This document shows, in pieces, positions 54,561 through 64,000 of a stretch of 64,000 nucleotides of DNA. Below the pieces are notes generated by a model. It saw only the letters and a list, made by a program, of their open reading frames with translations, did no database searches and was not told where the DNA came from. Each line of letters begins with the position of its first letter. Positions within the stretch are counted from its first letter, which is position 1. Both the position numbers and the translations under genes were made by a program. Source of the DNA: Cervus elaphus. Lineage: Eukaryota; Chordata; Mammalia; Artiodactyla; Cervidae. The stretch lies in assembly GCF_910594005.1 (NCBI RefSeq), contig NC_057820.1, positions 1,059,001-1,123,000 of the forward strand. Reading direction: 5' to 3'.

Positions 54561-57500
54561 TGCCTCTCTGGGGACATTTGAACATCAGGCCGTCTAGACA
54601 CAAATAGGAGGAATATGTTTCATTAGTTACTATGGCCATGTACTTCTGGTGACATTCCTTCATTCATGGGGAATTAAGAAATCAGCTGTGTTCCAGTGAT
54701 GAGCCAAAACTTGTGTCCTTGTCCCCTAGACTTGACAGACCTGTGAGGGTGCTAAAACAGGAGAGATGGTGGACAGAAGATTGCATCTTTGAAAAATCTG
54801 TGAAATAGTCTTGCTAAATAACCAAACCAGAAAACTGATCAGACCTTTTGTCCCACAAGCACTTACCAGGAGATCTGGGGTGGGGAAAGGAACCCAGGAA
54901 GCTGCACTGCAGGGTTGCGTTGGCTGACTGAGGACGTGGGACCCCGCAGGACCGGCGACAGGTCTCTTCCAGCGGAGAAGGGGAATGTGGGTGACGCAGG
55001 CTCCTGGAGGCACCTTGGCCGGATGCCCGCTGAAGGGCTGTGTGCATCCCAGGCAGGCCAGTTAGTTGGGGATGAGAAGGAACACGACTTGTGTATTTGT
55101 GAAAGTGGAACACTGACTCAGTTTCTCATTAAGGAATTTTCTTTTTTTCGGCTGTTATAGTGGTTTTGTTTAAGAAAAGAATTTGTGTCTTGCAGAGCTG
55201 CATACAGAATTTGTCAAAGAGGTGATCCACCATCTGGGGTTTGCTTCCCAGTTGTGCAGCGGGGGAGCAGCTGGGCAGGGCTGGCCTGAGCGATGGCGGC
55301 ACACTGGGTGGGTTCGTGCAGTCGTGATGCTCCGTGACGGGGGAACGTCGTGAAGGAGACTTAGTGCAGACTCTGCCGCACTTGGTCCATCTGTACGTCC
55401 ACGGGGCCTTAGGCCTGCCTGGGGGCTGAGGCTGGTACAGTGAGCAGAAGAGGGCTCGGCATCGGTGGTGAGGGTTCTAGAAGAGGGCACGCCGGCAGAG
55501 AGCCTGTGGCAGGAGAGGCCCGAAGGTCAGAGGGGAGGGCGCTGAGTGCAGAGCAGGCTGTGGGGCGGGGGCCGCTGTTGAGGCTGCGCTGAGCATTTTC
55601 ATCTGCAGAGGAGCGTGAGGCCTTGCGGGTTCAGGCAGGCAGGCGTGGGGCTGCGTGTGTGGGTGGGCGATGCGTGTCTGTTTGCTTTGGAAAGCGTGTT
55701 TCTCAGGGTGGATTGGGGGGAGGCCGTGGGAGGCGGCCTGTGCGCGCTGGCTGTCTGCGTTCGTCTCCCCAGCTGTCTCTCTGTGGGTGCCCCGTAGGAC
55801 CGGGCAGCCTGCCCCCTTGAAATTGGGCGTGGCCACGTGGTTTGCTTTGGACAATGGAAAGGGACGCGTCACCTTTCACTGGAGCCCCGAGAGCTGAGTG
55901 CTCAGTCGCGTTCCCGTGCCCCTGCTCCTGGTGGCAGTGCACAGCTAACGCGCTCCGAGCGAGAAGAAAGCGTCGGGGTGAGCTAGGTCACTGCCCTGTA
56001 ACCTGGTCCAGTGGTTCACCAGGCCTGGTCCCCAGACTGGCCGCGTGGGCTCCCCGGGACTGTCTTAGAAGCGTGGGCTGGGGCCCACCTTCTGCCTCCT
56101 GAGGGCTGAGCTCCCGGGCAGGTGGCCGCCTTCACGGGGTGCCCGAGCCCACTGCGCTGAGAACTGTGCCTGGAGTTCCCCGAAGGCCCAGCGCTGAGGG
56201 GTGTGGGTCCCGCAGAGGAGTCAGCGGGAAGGGCCTGCAGTCAGGCCACAAGGCCCATGGGTTGTGGGGAGGGTGTCAGTGACCCCCGAGTTTCTGTTCG
56301 ACAAAGCCAGACAGAAGCCTGTTCACTGTCCAAACAAGATCTATTTTTGTAAGATTTCATTTACTTGGGTTTTGAGATTCAGAAACAAGGACAAGGCTAA
56401 AGAGGAATTTTTAAAATTTTCATCGAAGCCTTCAGTCCCAGGCCAGTCTCTCCCACATTCTTGGTGGGGCGCCCACATTCTTTGTCACTGTGCCCTTTCT
56501 GTCTTGACGCCTTGCTTGCTGTCCCCCACCTGCCCTCCCTGTAAGTGGAGGCTCCTTGCTGGCAGCCCTCACCCCTGCTCCCCACGGTGCCCCCAGGACA
56601 GCGCCACCTGGACGGGCCCTTGGTGGGCAGTGAGGACCCTGGGCACGTCCGTGTTGGGCAGCTTGCTCCAGGCCGGCAGGGGTCCCGTCTCTGTGACTTG
56701 GAGCCTGGGCCCTGCCCAGGGTGGGGTACCAAGATCCCCGACTGCTCAGCAGCTGGGGTCCTGGGGAGGGAGCCGTGGTCGGCTTCAGGCTCTTTGCTCT
56801 TCCTCAGGCACAAGGGAAGGGGCCTGGGGGAGCAGGGCAGCTGAGGGAGACCCTCAGGGCGCGCCCCTGAGGGCTCCTCCCTCTGTTCTGCATCTGAAGT
56901 TGTCCCTGATTGCGGAAGACCCCTTGGGATTTGGCCTCATGTTGACAGTTTAGGGATTCTCTTCTGTTCAGTTCTGAAATCTGTATAAAAAAGTATTTAT
57001 TTCTTAAAGTTCAGCTTCTTATAACTTCTTTGAAGACGCAACTGGTGTTCTGTCTGTGCGGTGTGGAGGCTGAGCCCGTGTGCGGGTCTCAGGCCCCTGG
57101 GTGCTCGCAGCAGGGGGTCCAAGCCGCTCAGTCTTCAGCCAGTGCCCGAGGCCTGGCACCTCCTCCCCTCCCCTCCCTCTGTGAGTGCCCAGCACGGGAA
57201 TGAGGTAGCAGAAACAGTTGTGAATTCTAGCCTAGAGTTTATGGAAAGCTTCTTTTCAAGGATGTGCAGGTTGTTGACAGATCATCAGGGCAGAATAGTA
57301 AGCTCAGGTGGTGCTAGTAGTGTGATGCTCGGGGACTCCCCTGGGTCCCGTGGCTCGGACTCCACGCCCAGTGCTGGGTGCCGCGGGCCGCTCCCGGTCC
57401 GGAGCAGCAGCCCACATGCCACGCCTGGAGATCCGCCTGCTGCAACAGAGCTGGTGCAGCCAGAACATTTATTTCTTATAATTAGAATACGTTTCATGAA

Positions 57501-58132
57501 AAATTTGTAAGAATCAGAAAAGTGGAAGGAAACTTAGACAACTGTAATCTTATCAACCAAATGTTTAGGTATATATATTTCCTGTTTACTTTTTCATTCG
57601 TCAGACTGAACCAGGTGCCTTAAAGACAGTTCCCTCTGTGAGGGTCGTAACAAAATGCCACAGTCTAGGTGACTGTTCCAAGGAGACAGCTGCTTTTGCT
57701 CTTTCAGCTGCTTCTTATATCTGTCTGTACATTTAAGAAAACTTGCCTATTTCACGGAGTTGAGAACTTTGGGGTTTGTGTGTTACGCGTTCAGTTCTAT
57801 CTCAGGAGATAAAGGTTTAGCGTTCTTTCCGCCCCACTTCCCCTTCCCGGTCTTCCCAGTGCAGTGGCATCCGGTAGTCGGCTCCTTCCTGATGAGCTGT
57901 CCAGAGCCCCGTGGCCGAGAGCGCAGCAGTCTTGCCGTGTGGACGGGGTGTGCCAGGGCTCGCCGTCTGCCGGCGTGCTGTCGGACTGTGTCGCTCCCGC
58001 GGTGCCTGTTGGTGTGGGCTGTTGGCCCGGGGCCACCATTTGCCCCGGCACGGCCGCCCTTGAGGCTGCTTGGGCCTCCTCACAGCATGGTGGCTGCTTC
58101 CTGCTGCAGGAAGCGAAGCTGCCAGTCCTTTT
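54561..58132 (+). other. NSD2 5' intronic region, unique part
   Basis: About 3.6 kb with no exon or repeat that I can name. GC-rich islands without splice context occur around 55500-56200 and 57850-58080. Confidence 0.45.
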
Positions 58133-58258
58133 GATTTTTGCTTATTTCTTGGCTGCACCACGCGGCTTGTGGGGTCTCAGGTCTGCTACCCAGGCTTGAA
58201 ACTGGCCCACGACAGTGAAAGCCCAGAGTCCTAACCACTCAGCCATCAAGGAACTCCC
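58133..58258 (-). mobile_element. CHR-type SINE, antisense
   Basis: CTTGGCTGCACCACGCGGCT, GGCTTGAAACTGGCCCACGA, ending CTCAGCCATCAAGGAACTCC. Confidence 0.75.
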
Positions 58259-58314
58259 CTGCTGACAAGCCTTCTATTTATTTATAAAAAATACTTAAAA
58301 AAAAAGGATACATT

Positions 58315-58432
58315 TGATTTATTTATTTTTTGACTGTGTGGCATGCAGGATATTAGTTTCCCCAACCAAGGATTGAACCCGTGCAGTGGAAGTCCAGAGA
58401 CTTAACCACTGGACCACCAGAGAAGTCTTGCC
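58315..58432 (-). mobile_element. CHR-type SINE, antisense
   Basis: TTTTGACTGTGTGGCATGCA, CCCCAACCAAGGATTGAACC, ending GGACCACCAGAGAAGTC. Confidence 0.8.
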
Positions 58433-58607
58433 AGTCCTTTCAGAGATGAGGCCGGCCCTGGCCTGACATCAGTCTTGCTGTGTGCAGTTGGGGGCAGTCA
58501 CAGGCCCAGGCCAGAATCAAGGATATGGAGAAATAGACTTTATCTCTTGGTGGGGGAATGACAAAGAATTTTTGGCCATCTTTAATATGCCACAGGTTTT
58601 TTTTTTA

Positions 58608-58760
58608 ACTTTTATTTTTTTAATTTTAAAAAATTTATTTATTTTAATTGGAGATTAATTATTTTACAATATTGTGATGGTTTTTTGCCATACATTGACA
58701 TAAATCAGCCATGGGTACACATGTGTCCCCCCATAACCCCCCTCTCCTACCTAATATACC
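58608..58760 (-). mobile_element. Ruminant L1 fragment, antisense
   Basis: TTTAATTGGAGATTAATTAT, TTTGCCATACATTGACATAA and GTACACATGTGTCCCCCCAT match the common ruminant L1-type repeat. Confidence 0.6.
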
Positions 58761-58784
58761 ACAGTTTTAACAGGTTTTACTTAT

Positions 58785-58912
58785 TTTTAAAATTCTGTTT
58801 TTGTTTTTTTGGCAGCACTGCAAGACTTGTGGGATCTTAGTTTTCCGACCAGGGATTAAAGCTGGCAGTGAAAGTGCAGATCCCTCATCTCTGGGCCACC
58901 AGGGAATTCCAA
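58785..58912 (-). mobile_element. CHR-type SINE, antisense
   Basis: TTTGGCAGCACTGCAAGACT, TTCCGACCAGGGATTAAAGC, ending GGGCCACCAGGGAATTCC. Confidence 0.82.
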
Positions 58913-59393
58913 CAGTTTTTGGTTTGAATGAATATTTATTAATTGTTATATTGTTTAGCTGAACACTATTTTCCTAGTGAAAAAAAATTTTTTTTTTTTT
59001 TGCTTAGTTTTCCCTGCATCTGTTACTAATGCAGGCCTCAGGTTTTCCAGATGAGTTGTGTAGAAAGCCTTTTGAGATGGTCAGTTATGCATTTTTCCCC
59101 TGGGGAGCCTGTCTGCTGGAACTGTTTGTCTTCCTGCTCCAGACAGGGCTTCCTAGGACTAGCAGGCGCTTCATCTGCGGGAGACCACTCCCCCCTTAGG
59201 TCCCATGTCTTCCATGGTTTGCCTTTATGTTTTGGTGGTACATCTTTTGGGGGGTTATCTCAGAAAGTGTGGGAGGCAACGTTTTTAGAGATCTTGCATG
59301 ACAAAATGATCTGTTCTGTGCTTAAACTTGATTGATAGCTTGTCTAGATACGTAATTTAGTTTGAAAATAGTTTCTCTCAAAAAACCGAAGAT

Positions 59394-59512
59394 GGGAATT
59401 CCCTGGTGGTGTAGTGGTTAGGACGCCTTGCTTTCACTGCTGAAGGCATGAGTTCAATCCCTGGTCAGGTAAATAAGATCCCACAAGCTGAGCAATGTGG
59501 CCAAAAATGAAA
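59394..59512 (+). mobile_element. CHR-type SINE, sense
   Basis: GGGAATTCCCTGGTGGTGTA, GAGTTCAATCCCTGGTCAGG, CAATGTGGCCAAAAATGAAA. Confidence 0.88.
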
Positions 59513-60017
59513 ATAGCTAAAAAATCTGACGATACTGCTTATTATTTGGGGGCTTTTCATGGGTGTTTTCTTTTTTTAAGATAACTGATGCTACCAAGAG
59601 TACTGATTCTGACCTGTTACCTACCTTCACCCAAAGCCATGTGGTCTCTTTTGTGTTCATCTTGTGGAGTGCTCAGTGGGTCTTTTCAGCCTCTTGATTC
59701 TAGGTTATCTTGAGTTATTTCTTTCCTAATTTTTAGAAGTCTCGACTCCGCTTATTTATATGTCTCCCAGCTTTGTTATGGTGTAATTGACAAATGAAAT
59801 TGTCCAGTTTCACAGTGCACAGTGTCTTGGGGGTGACATGTAGCCTGATGCATATATTCAGCACCTCTGTACGTGGTACGTGGGGGTTGAGAGTAAGCCC
59901 TCAGAATCCTCATCACATGTGTCTGTGAGGTGATGGATGTTCACTGAACTTACTGTGGAGATCAGTTCCTTTTGAACATCAGAATCATCATGCCGTACAC
60001 CTTCAACTTAACACAGT

Positions 60018-60196
60018 GCGTGTGCGTGCTTCATGACCCCTGGGCTGTAGCCCACCAGGCTTCTCCATCCATGGCATTTTCCGGCCCAGAATACTGGAGT
60101 AGGGTGCCATTTCCTTCTCCAGGGGATCTTCCCAAAGTCTCTTGTGTCTCCTGAATTGGCAGGTGGATTCTTTACCACTGTGCCATCTGGGAAGCC
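60018..60196 (-). mobile_element. Bov-tA SINE, antisense, nested in L1
   Basis: GTGCGTGCTTCATGACCCCT, AGAATACTGGAGTAGGGTGC, ending TTACCACTGTGCCATCTGGG plus AAGCCC. Confidence 0.85.
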
Positions 60197-60721
60197 CTGA
60201 AATTTATACAGTGCTGCATGATTGTATGTATCTCAATAAAACTGGAAGAGTAGAAGAATTAAGAGAACTGAAAAAATTGTGTACAGTGTAAGGGTTTGAT
60301 CCACCGTATGCATTGTGAAGTGGTCACTATAATCAACTTAACATGTCTGTCTCCTCCCTTAGTTCCCTTTTTTGTGTGGGTGGTGAGCATGCTTCACATT
60401 TTCTCTCCCAGCAAGTTTCAAGTACGAAGCCCAGTGTTCTGATTGTAGTCCCTGGACTGTGTGTCTTTAGAACTTGCTCATCTCACAAATGAACATCTGT
60501 CCCTTTGGCAGCACCTCTCCATTTCTCCTGCCCCTCAGCCTCTGGCAACCGCCCATTCTACTCTCTGCTTCTGTGAGTGTGACTTTTATTTTAGATTTCA
60601 CCTATGAGTGAGAGCACGCAACATTGTACTATAACGTCCTCTGGGTTTATCCATGTGCCAATGGCAGGATTTCCTTTTTAATGTCTGAATAATATTCCAC
60701 CACATGAATACACCCCCTCCT

Positions 60722-60836
60722 TTTTTTGGCCACTCTGTGTGACATGCAGGATCTCGGTCTCCCCACCAGGGACTGAACCCTGGCCCCCTGCATTGGGAGC
60801 ATGGAGTCAGCCCCTGGACCACCAGCGAGTCCCTAA
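60722..60836 (-). mobile_element. CHR-type SINE, antisense, nested in L1
   Basis: TTTGGCCACTCTGTGTGACA, CACCAGGGACTGAACCCTGG, ending CTGGACCACCAGCGAGTCCC. Confidence 0.85.
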
Positions 60837-61250
60837 ACCCCATTTCCTTTTTCCATTTGTCTCTGCGAGTGGACTGTTGGGAGTGATGCTACAGAACGTG
60901 AGTCTGCGGACGTGTCTTCAGTGTCCGGGCTCGTTTCCATCTGGTGCGCCCTCAGAGCTGGGCTTGCTGCGGCACACAGCAGCTCTGGTTTCGATTCCTG
61001 AGGAATCCGTTCTCTCCCCACAGTCGCTGCACCGGCTTACGTGCCCACCAGCAGTGCGCCAGGGCTCCCTTCTCCCTGTGGTCTCACCAGCGCTTGTGAT
61101 CTCTCTTTGATGACAGCCATTCTGACAGGTGTGAGGTGGGGCTCGTTATGGTTTCGTCTGCACTTGCTGAGCATCTTTTCCTGTGCCTGGTGCCCATCTG
61201 TATGTCTTCTGTGGAGAAATGTCAGTTCATGTCTCTTTCAGAATTTTAAA

Positions 61251-62224
61251 AATCTTCTGTTTCTGGAACTTGTACCACATGGATGTTTCGTTAGCACAGT
61301 CTTCAGATTTTTTTCTTTTTCTGCCCTGTGTTTCTTTTTTCCTTCCCTTTCCTCATTTATTTTCCTGTTTCCTTAGGTTTCCTCTTCCTCCTCCCCTTGT
61401 CTTTCTTCTCCTTCCTTCTCCTTTCCTGTCTCCATCCCTCCTTTCTCCTCCTCTGACAGTTCTGTAGGAACCCATGATATCTGGGTCTGTTTGTCCCCTT
61501 AGTGGTTGTGGAATGCAGTTACAAAGAGAGCAGTGATTTTTTAATTATTTTGGAAGTATTTTTACATTTTCACAGTGTTCCTTTAAAAATCGAAAGAAAA
61601 ACTTTAATTAGATAATATGTTCACATGCTTCAGAGTTGAAAAGTGTGGTGTGAAAACTCTCTGCGCCGCCCCGTCCCCAGCCACCTGGCCCGCTGGAGGC
61701 GCCCGGGCTCCAGAGCTGCCAGAGTGTGCCAAGGACAGGTGTGTGTGCTTTGCGGCTTCTCTCACTCCCTCTGTTGTGTGTTCCTCTAGACTCCTAGCTT
61801 TCTTTTGCTCTTACATTCTTATCTCTCAGATGCCTGATGGCCCTCAATGCATGCCTGCTGTTGAGGTCCAGGAGCTGACGGCGGGGCTCTGGGTGGGGGC
61901 TTCGCAGAGGGCCGATGGGTCAGGGCCCACCGGCAGGGTCCTGGCAGGCGGCCTCGGCAGGCTGTGTTTTGCAGGCTCTGCCTGGAGCGCCCACTCCGGT
62001 GCCCCATCCTTGGAGTGCGCTCCACTTCTCCACTGGCCACCAGGCCGCAGGTGGGGCGGCTGCGACTTTGATCCGGTCTTCAGACTTCCGGCTCCCAGTG
62101 TGTGTAGCACATGCCACTGCTATGTGCCTTGTGAGGCATATTTTAGAGGGAAAATAGGAAATACCTTACAGATATGTGAATGATACACCTTAATATGATG
62201 ATGCCTTTCCTACTCAACAAAAGA
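61251..62224 (+). other. NSD2 5' intronic region, unique part
   Basis: Pyrimidine-rich tract at about 61310-61455 (C/T runs of CCTT type), then unique sequence. No exon or named repeat. Confidence 0.45.
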
Positions 62225-62900
62225 TTTGATAGTTTAAAAATTAACATAAAATTAATCAGTTAGACCATCTTGAAGTATATAGTTTGGTGGTTTTTTTAGT
62301 ACATTGTCAGTGTTAATGCAACCATCACCACTATCTAAATCCTGAATATTTTTGTCACCCCAGTAGGAAGCCCGGTACCTGTTGAGCAGTCACTCCCCCT
62401 TCCTGCTTGTCTCCAGCCACCATTCTGCTTTCTGTCTCTGGATTTGCCTGTTCTAGACGTTAGTAGAAATAGAGGCATGTAGTAAGTGGCTTTCTTTGAC
62501 TGGCTTCTTTAGCTCAGTGATGTTTTTGAAGCCTTGAGATTTGTCCGTGTTATGGCATGTGTCAGTATTTCATTTTTATGACTGACTATCCCATTGTATG
62601 GCTGGGTCCACTTTTTCCCCCGCCAGACGGCTGATGGGATCTTAGTTCTCCCAACCAGGGATCAAATCTGGGCCCCCGGCAGGAGAAGCATGGAGTCCTA
62701 ACCACTGGATGCCAGGAGAGTCCAGATCTCTTCTGATTTCATCTGTTTATCAGTTGTTAGGACATTGAGTTTTTTTTTTTTTTTTAATAATTTTGTGAAA
62801 ATTCTTGTACAAGTGTTTGTATGAATATATGTTTTTAGTTCTCTCTTGGGTGGATCCTAGGAGTGGAATTGCTGGTTCACGTGGCAGCTGAGGGACTTCT
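62225..62900 (-). mobile_element. Old L1 3' region, antisense, with nested SINE
   Basis: AATGCAACCATCACCACTAT, GTCACTCCCCCTTCCTGCTT, CTGTCTCTGGATTTGCCTGT and TAGGAGTGGAATTGCTGGTT follow an L1 3' end in reverse complement. A CHR SINE interrupts it at about 62612-62725. Confidence 0.75.
62612..62725 (-). mobile_element. CHR-type SINE, antisense, nested in L1
   Basis: GATGGGATCTTAGTTCTCCC, AACCAGGGATCAAATCTGGG, ending GGATGCCAGGAGAGTCC. Confidence 0.82.
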
Positions 62901-64000
62901 TGGTTGTTCCTGGCTGTAGCTGCTCCATTTTCCATCCCTGGCAGAGTGTGAGGGGTCCCGAGGTTTGCCATGTTGCACGGAGAAGAGACAACAAGCAGGC
63001 CTGGGGCCAGGGAAGGTGCCAGCCTGTGTGTCAACGTGAGGTCAGGGATGGGCCGCGTGGAGAGAGCGCCCAGGTGGCCAGGCCCGGGGCTGGCCTTGAG
63101 CTGGCCTGTGCGCCAGGCTTCTCTGAAGTGAACACAAAATGAGGAGCAGTTCTGTTATAAAGGTCTTACTGTCTGCAGAAGGAGCAAAACTTTTGCTGTG
63201 AGTCAGTTCTACATTCTGTAAACTAAAGCCTTTCAGTAGAGAAGTCTGGCAGAGTGATGAGCTGTTGTGTCCTCAGCCCCTGTTCTGTGGCAGAGTCCAT
63301 GCTGATCCCGGTGCTCCACAAGGATCTCTTGGCCCTGAGACTGGAGGTCCTGTGGTCATTCCACGAAGGCAGGACCAGTCTTCCAGGGAGACTTGTGCAA
63401 AATATTGGAGAGCAAGGGAGTGTTAGGGAGTGTGTGTGCGCGCTTCAGTTGTGCTTGCAGACAAGTCTCTCTTCTGCTTCTGGATGAATGATGAGCTTGG
63501 TCCCTCCCTGGGCTCTGGGGGAGGCCTGCCTGCCGTCCGGCACTGAGACTGCCCCTGGGGACTTGGCTCAGTGTCGCAGCGTGGGATCCGCAGGCTGTAG
63601 CTGCACTTGGGAGCTCCGGGAGGGCAGGCGTGGAGTCCTCCCAGGCCGCCAGCAGAGCTCCTGTCCGCAGGGAGGACGCTCTTCTGCCACCTTTCCGTCC
63701 ACCCAGGCCTTCCCCTCCCCTTTCCCCGTCTGTATTTTCGAGCCTCCACTTCTCCCCTCTGGAGTATTAGCTCCCCAAGAATAAGGTGTGTGCTCTGCTT
63801 ACTGCTCTGTCTCCACATGCTGGAACCGGGCCTGTGCACACTGGCTGGTTCTAAAAGTTGGTTGTGTCATCCGGGCACTTCTTCGGAGAGTGGCGCTTTT
63901 CCCTTCACCTTGGACACCCCTCCTCTGTTCCATGTGGCCTCCCCAGCCGCTTGCCGTGCCAGTGCCTGATGTGGCGTGTCTGTGACGTGCGTGGAGTGGG
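62901..64000 (+). other. NSD2 5' intronic region, right end
   Basis: Unique sequence, possibly with an L2-like trace at about 63700-63850 (AGTATTAGCTCCCCAAGAAT then CTCTGTCTCCACATGCTGG). The window ends without reaching an NSD2 coding exon. Confidence 0.4.

Larger units (their letters stand above)
59750..61250 (-). mobile_element. Old L1 3' region, antisense, with two nested SINEs
   Basis: Landmarks in order: GGTGTAATTGACAAATGAAA, GTTCACTGAACTTACTG, CCTCTGGCAACCGCCCATTC, GTCTGAATAATATTCCACCA, GCCATTCTGACAGGTGTGAG, CCATCTGTATGTCTTCTGTG. Together they follow the reverse complement of an L1 3' end. Interrupted by SINEs at ~60018-60196 and 60722-60836. Confidence 0.78.

Overview
This is mammalian nuclear DNA from a ruminant. 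BovB (RTE) LINEs, Bov-A/Bov-tA SINEs and many tRNA-Glu-derived CHR-type SINEs are present, a combination typical of Pecora. I cannot separate cattle from sheep, goat or deer. The gene order is FGFR3 (+) - LETM1 (-) - NSD2/WHSC1 (+), the block found at human 4p16.3 (Wolf-Hirschhorn region).

Layout. Positions 40-849 hold the last four coding exons of FGFR3 (153 residues, equivalent to human 654-806), followed by a ~1.57 kb 3'UTR ending near 2420. The stretch 2421-6205 is intergenic and contains a GC-box-rich minisatellite (3985-4365). LETM1 runs leftward from its ATG at 33398-33400 to its stop at 8388-8390. I could place 14 coding exons, all with GT-AG introns, giving 732 residues; its 3'UTR reaches ~6205. 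The LETM1 CpG-island promoter lies at ~32.9-34.0 kb. From 34.0 to 46.8 kb is LETM1-NSD2 intergenic DNA dominated by BovB, L1, SINE and LTR-like insertions between 35.5 and 44.0 kb. From 46.9 to 48.6 kb is a strong CpG island taken as the NSD2 promoter with untranslated first exon(s). From there to 64 kb I found no NSD2 coding exon, so this is taken as 5' intronic sequence, again full of SINE, L1, L2 and MIR copies.

Roles. FGFR3 is a receptor tyrosine kinase that restrains endochondral bone growth. LETM1 is an inner-mitochondrial-membrane cation-exchange and morphology protein. NSD2 is a histone H3K36 methyltransferase. They are neighbours by synteny and are not a functional operon.

No new biological system is claimed. 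The most informative non-gene signals are: a ~790 bp retrocopy of a polyadenylated SINE-plus-3'UTR-like transcript flanked by 17 bp target duplications in LETM1 intron 11; an 'orphan' poly(A)-only retro-insertion in intron 2; a 15 bp perfect stem-loop in intron 6; a conserved-type miR-99/100 8mer in the FGFR3 3'UTR; and candidate untranslated exons of NSD2.
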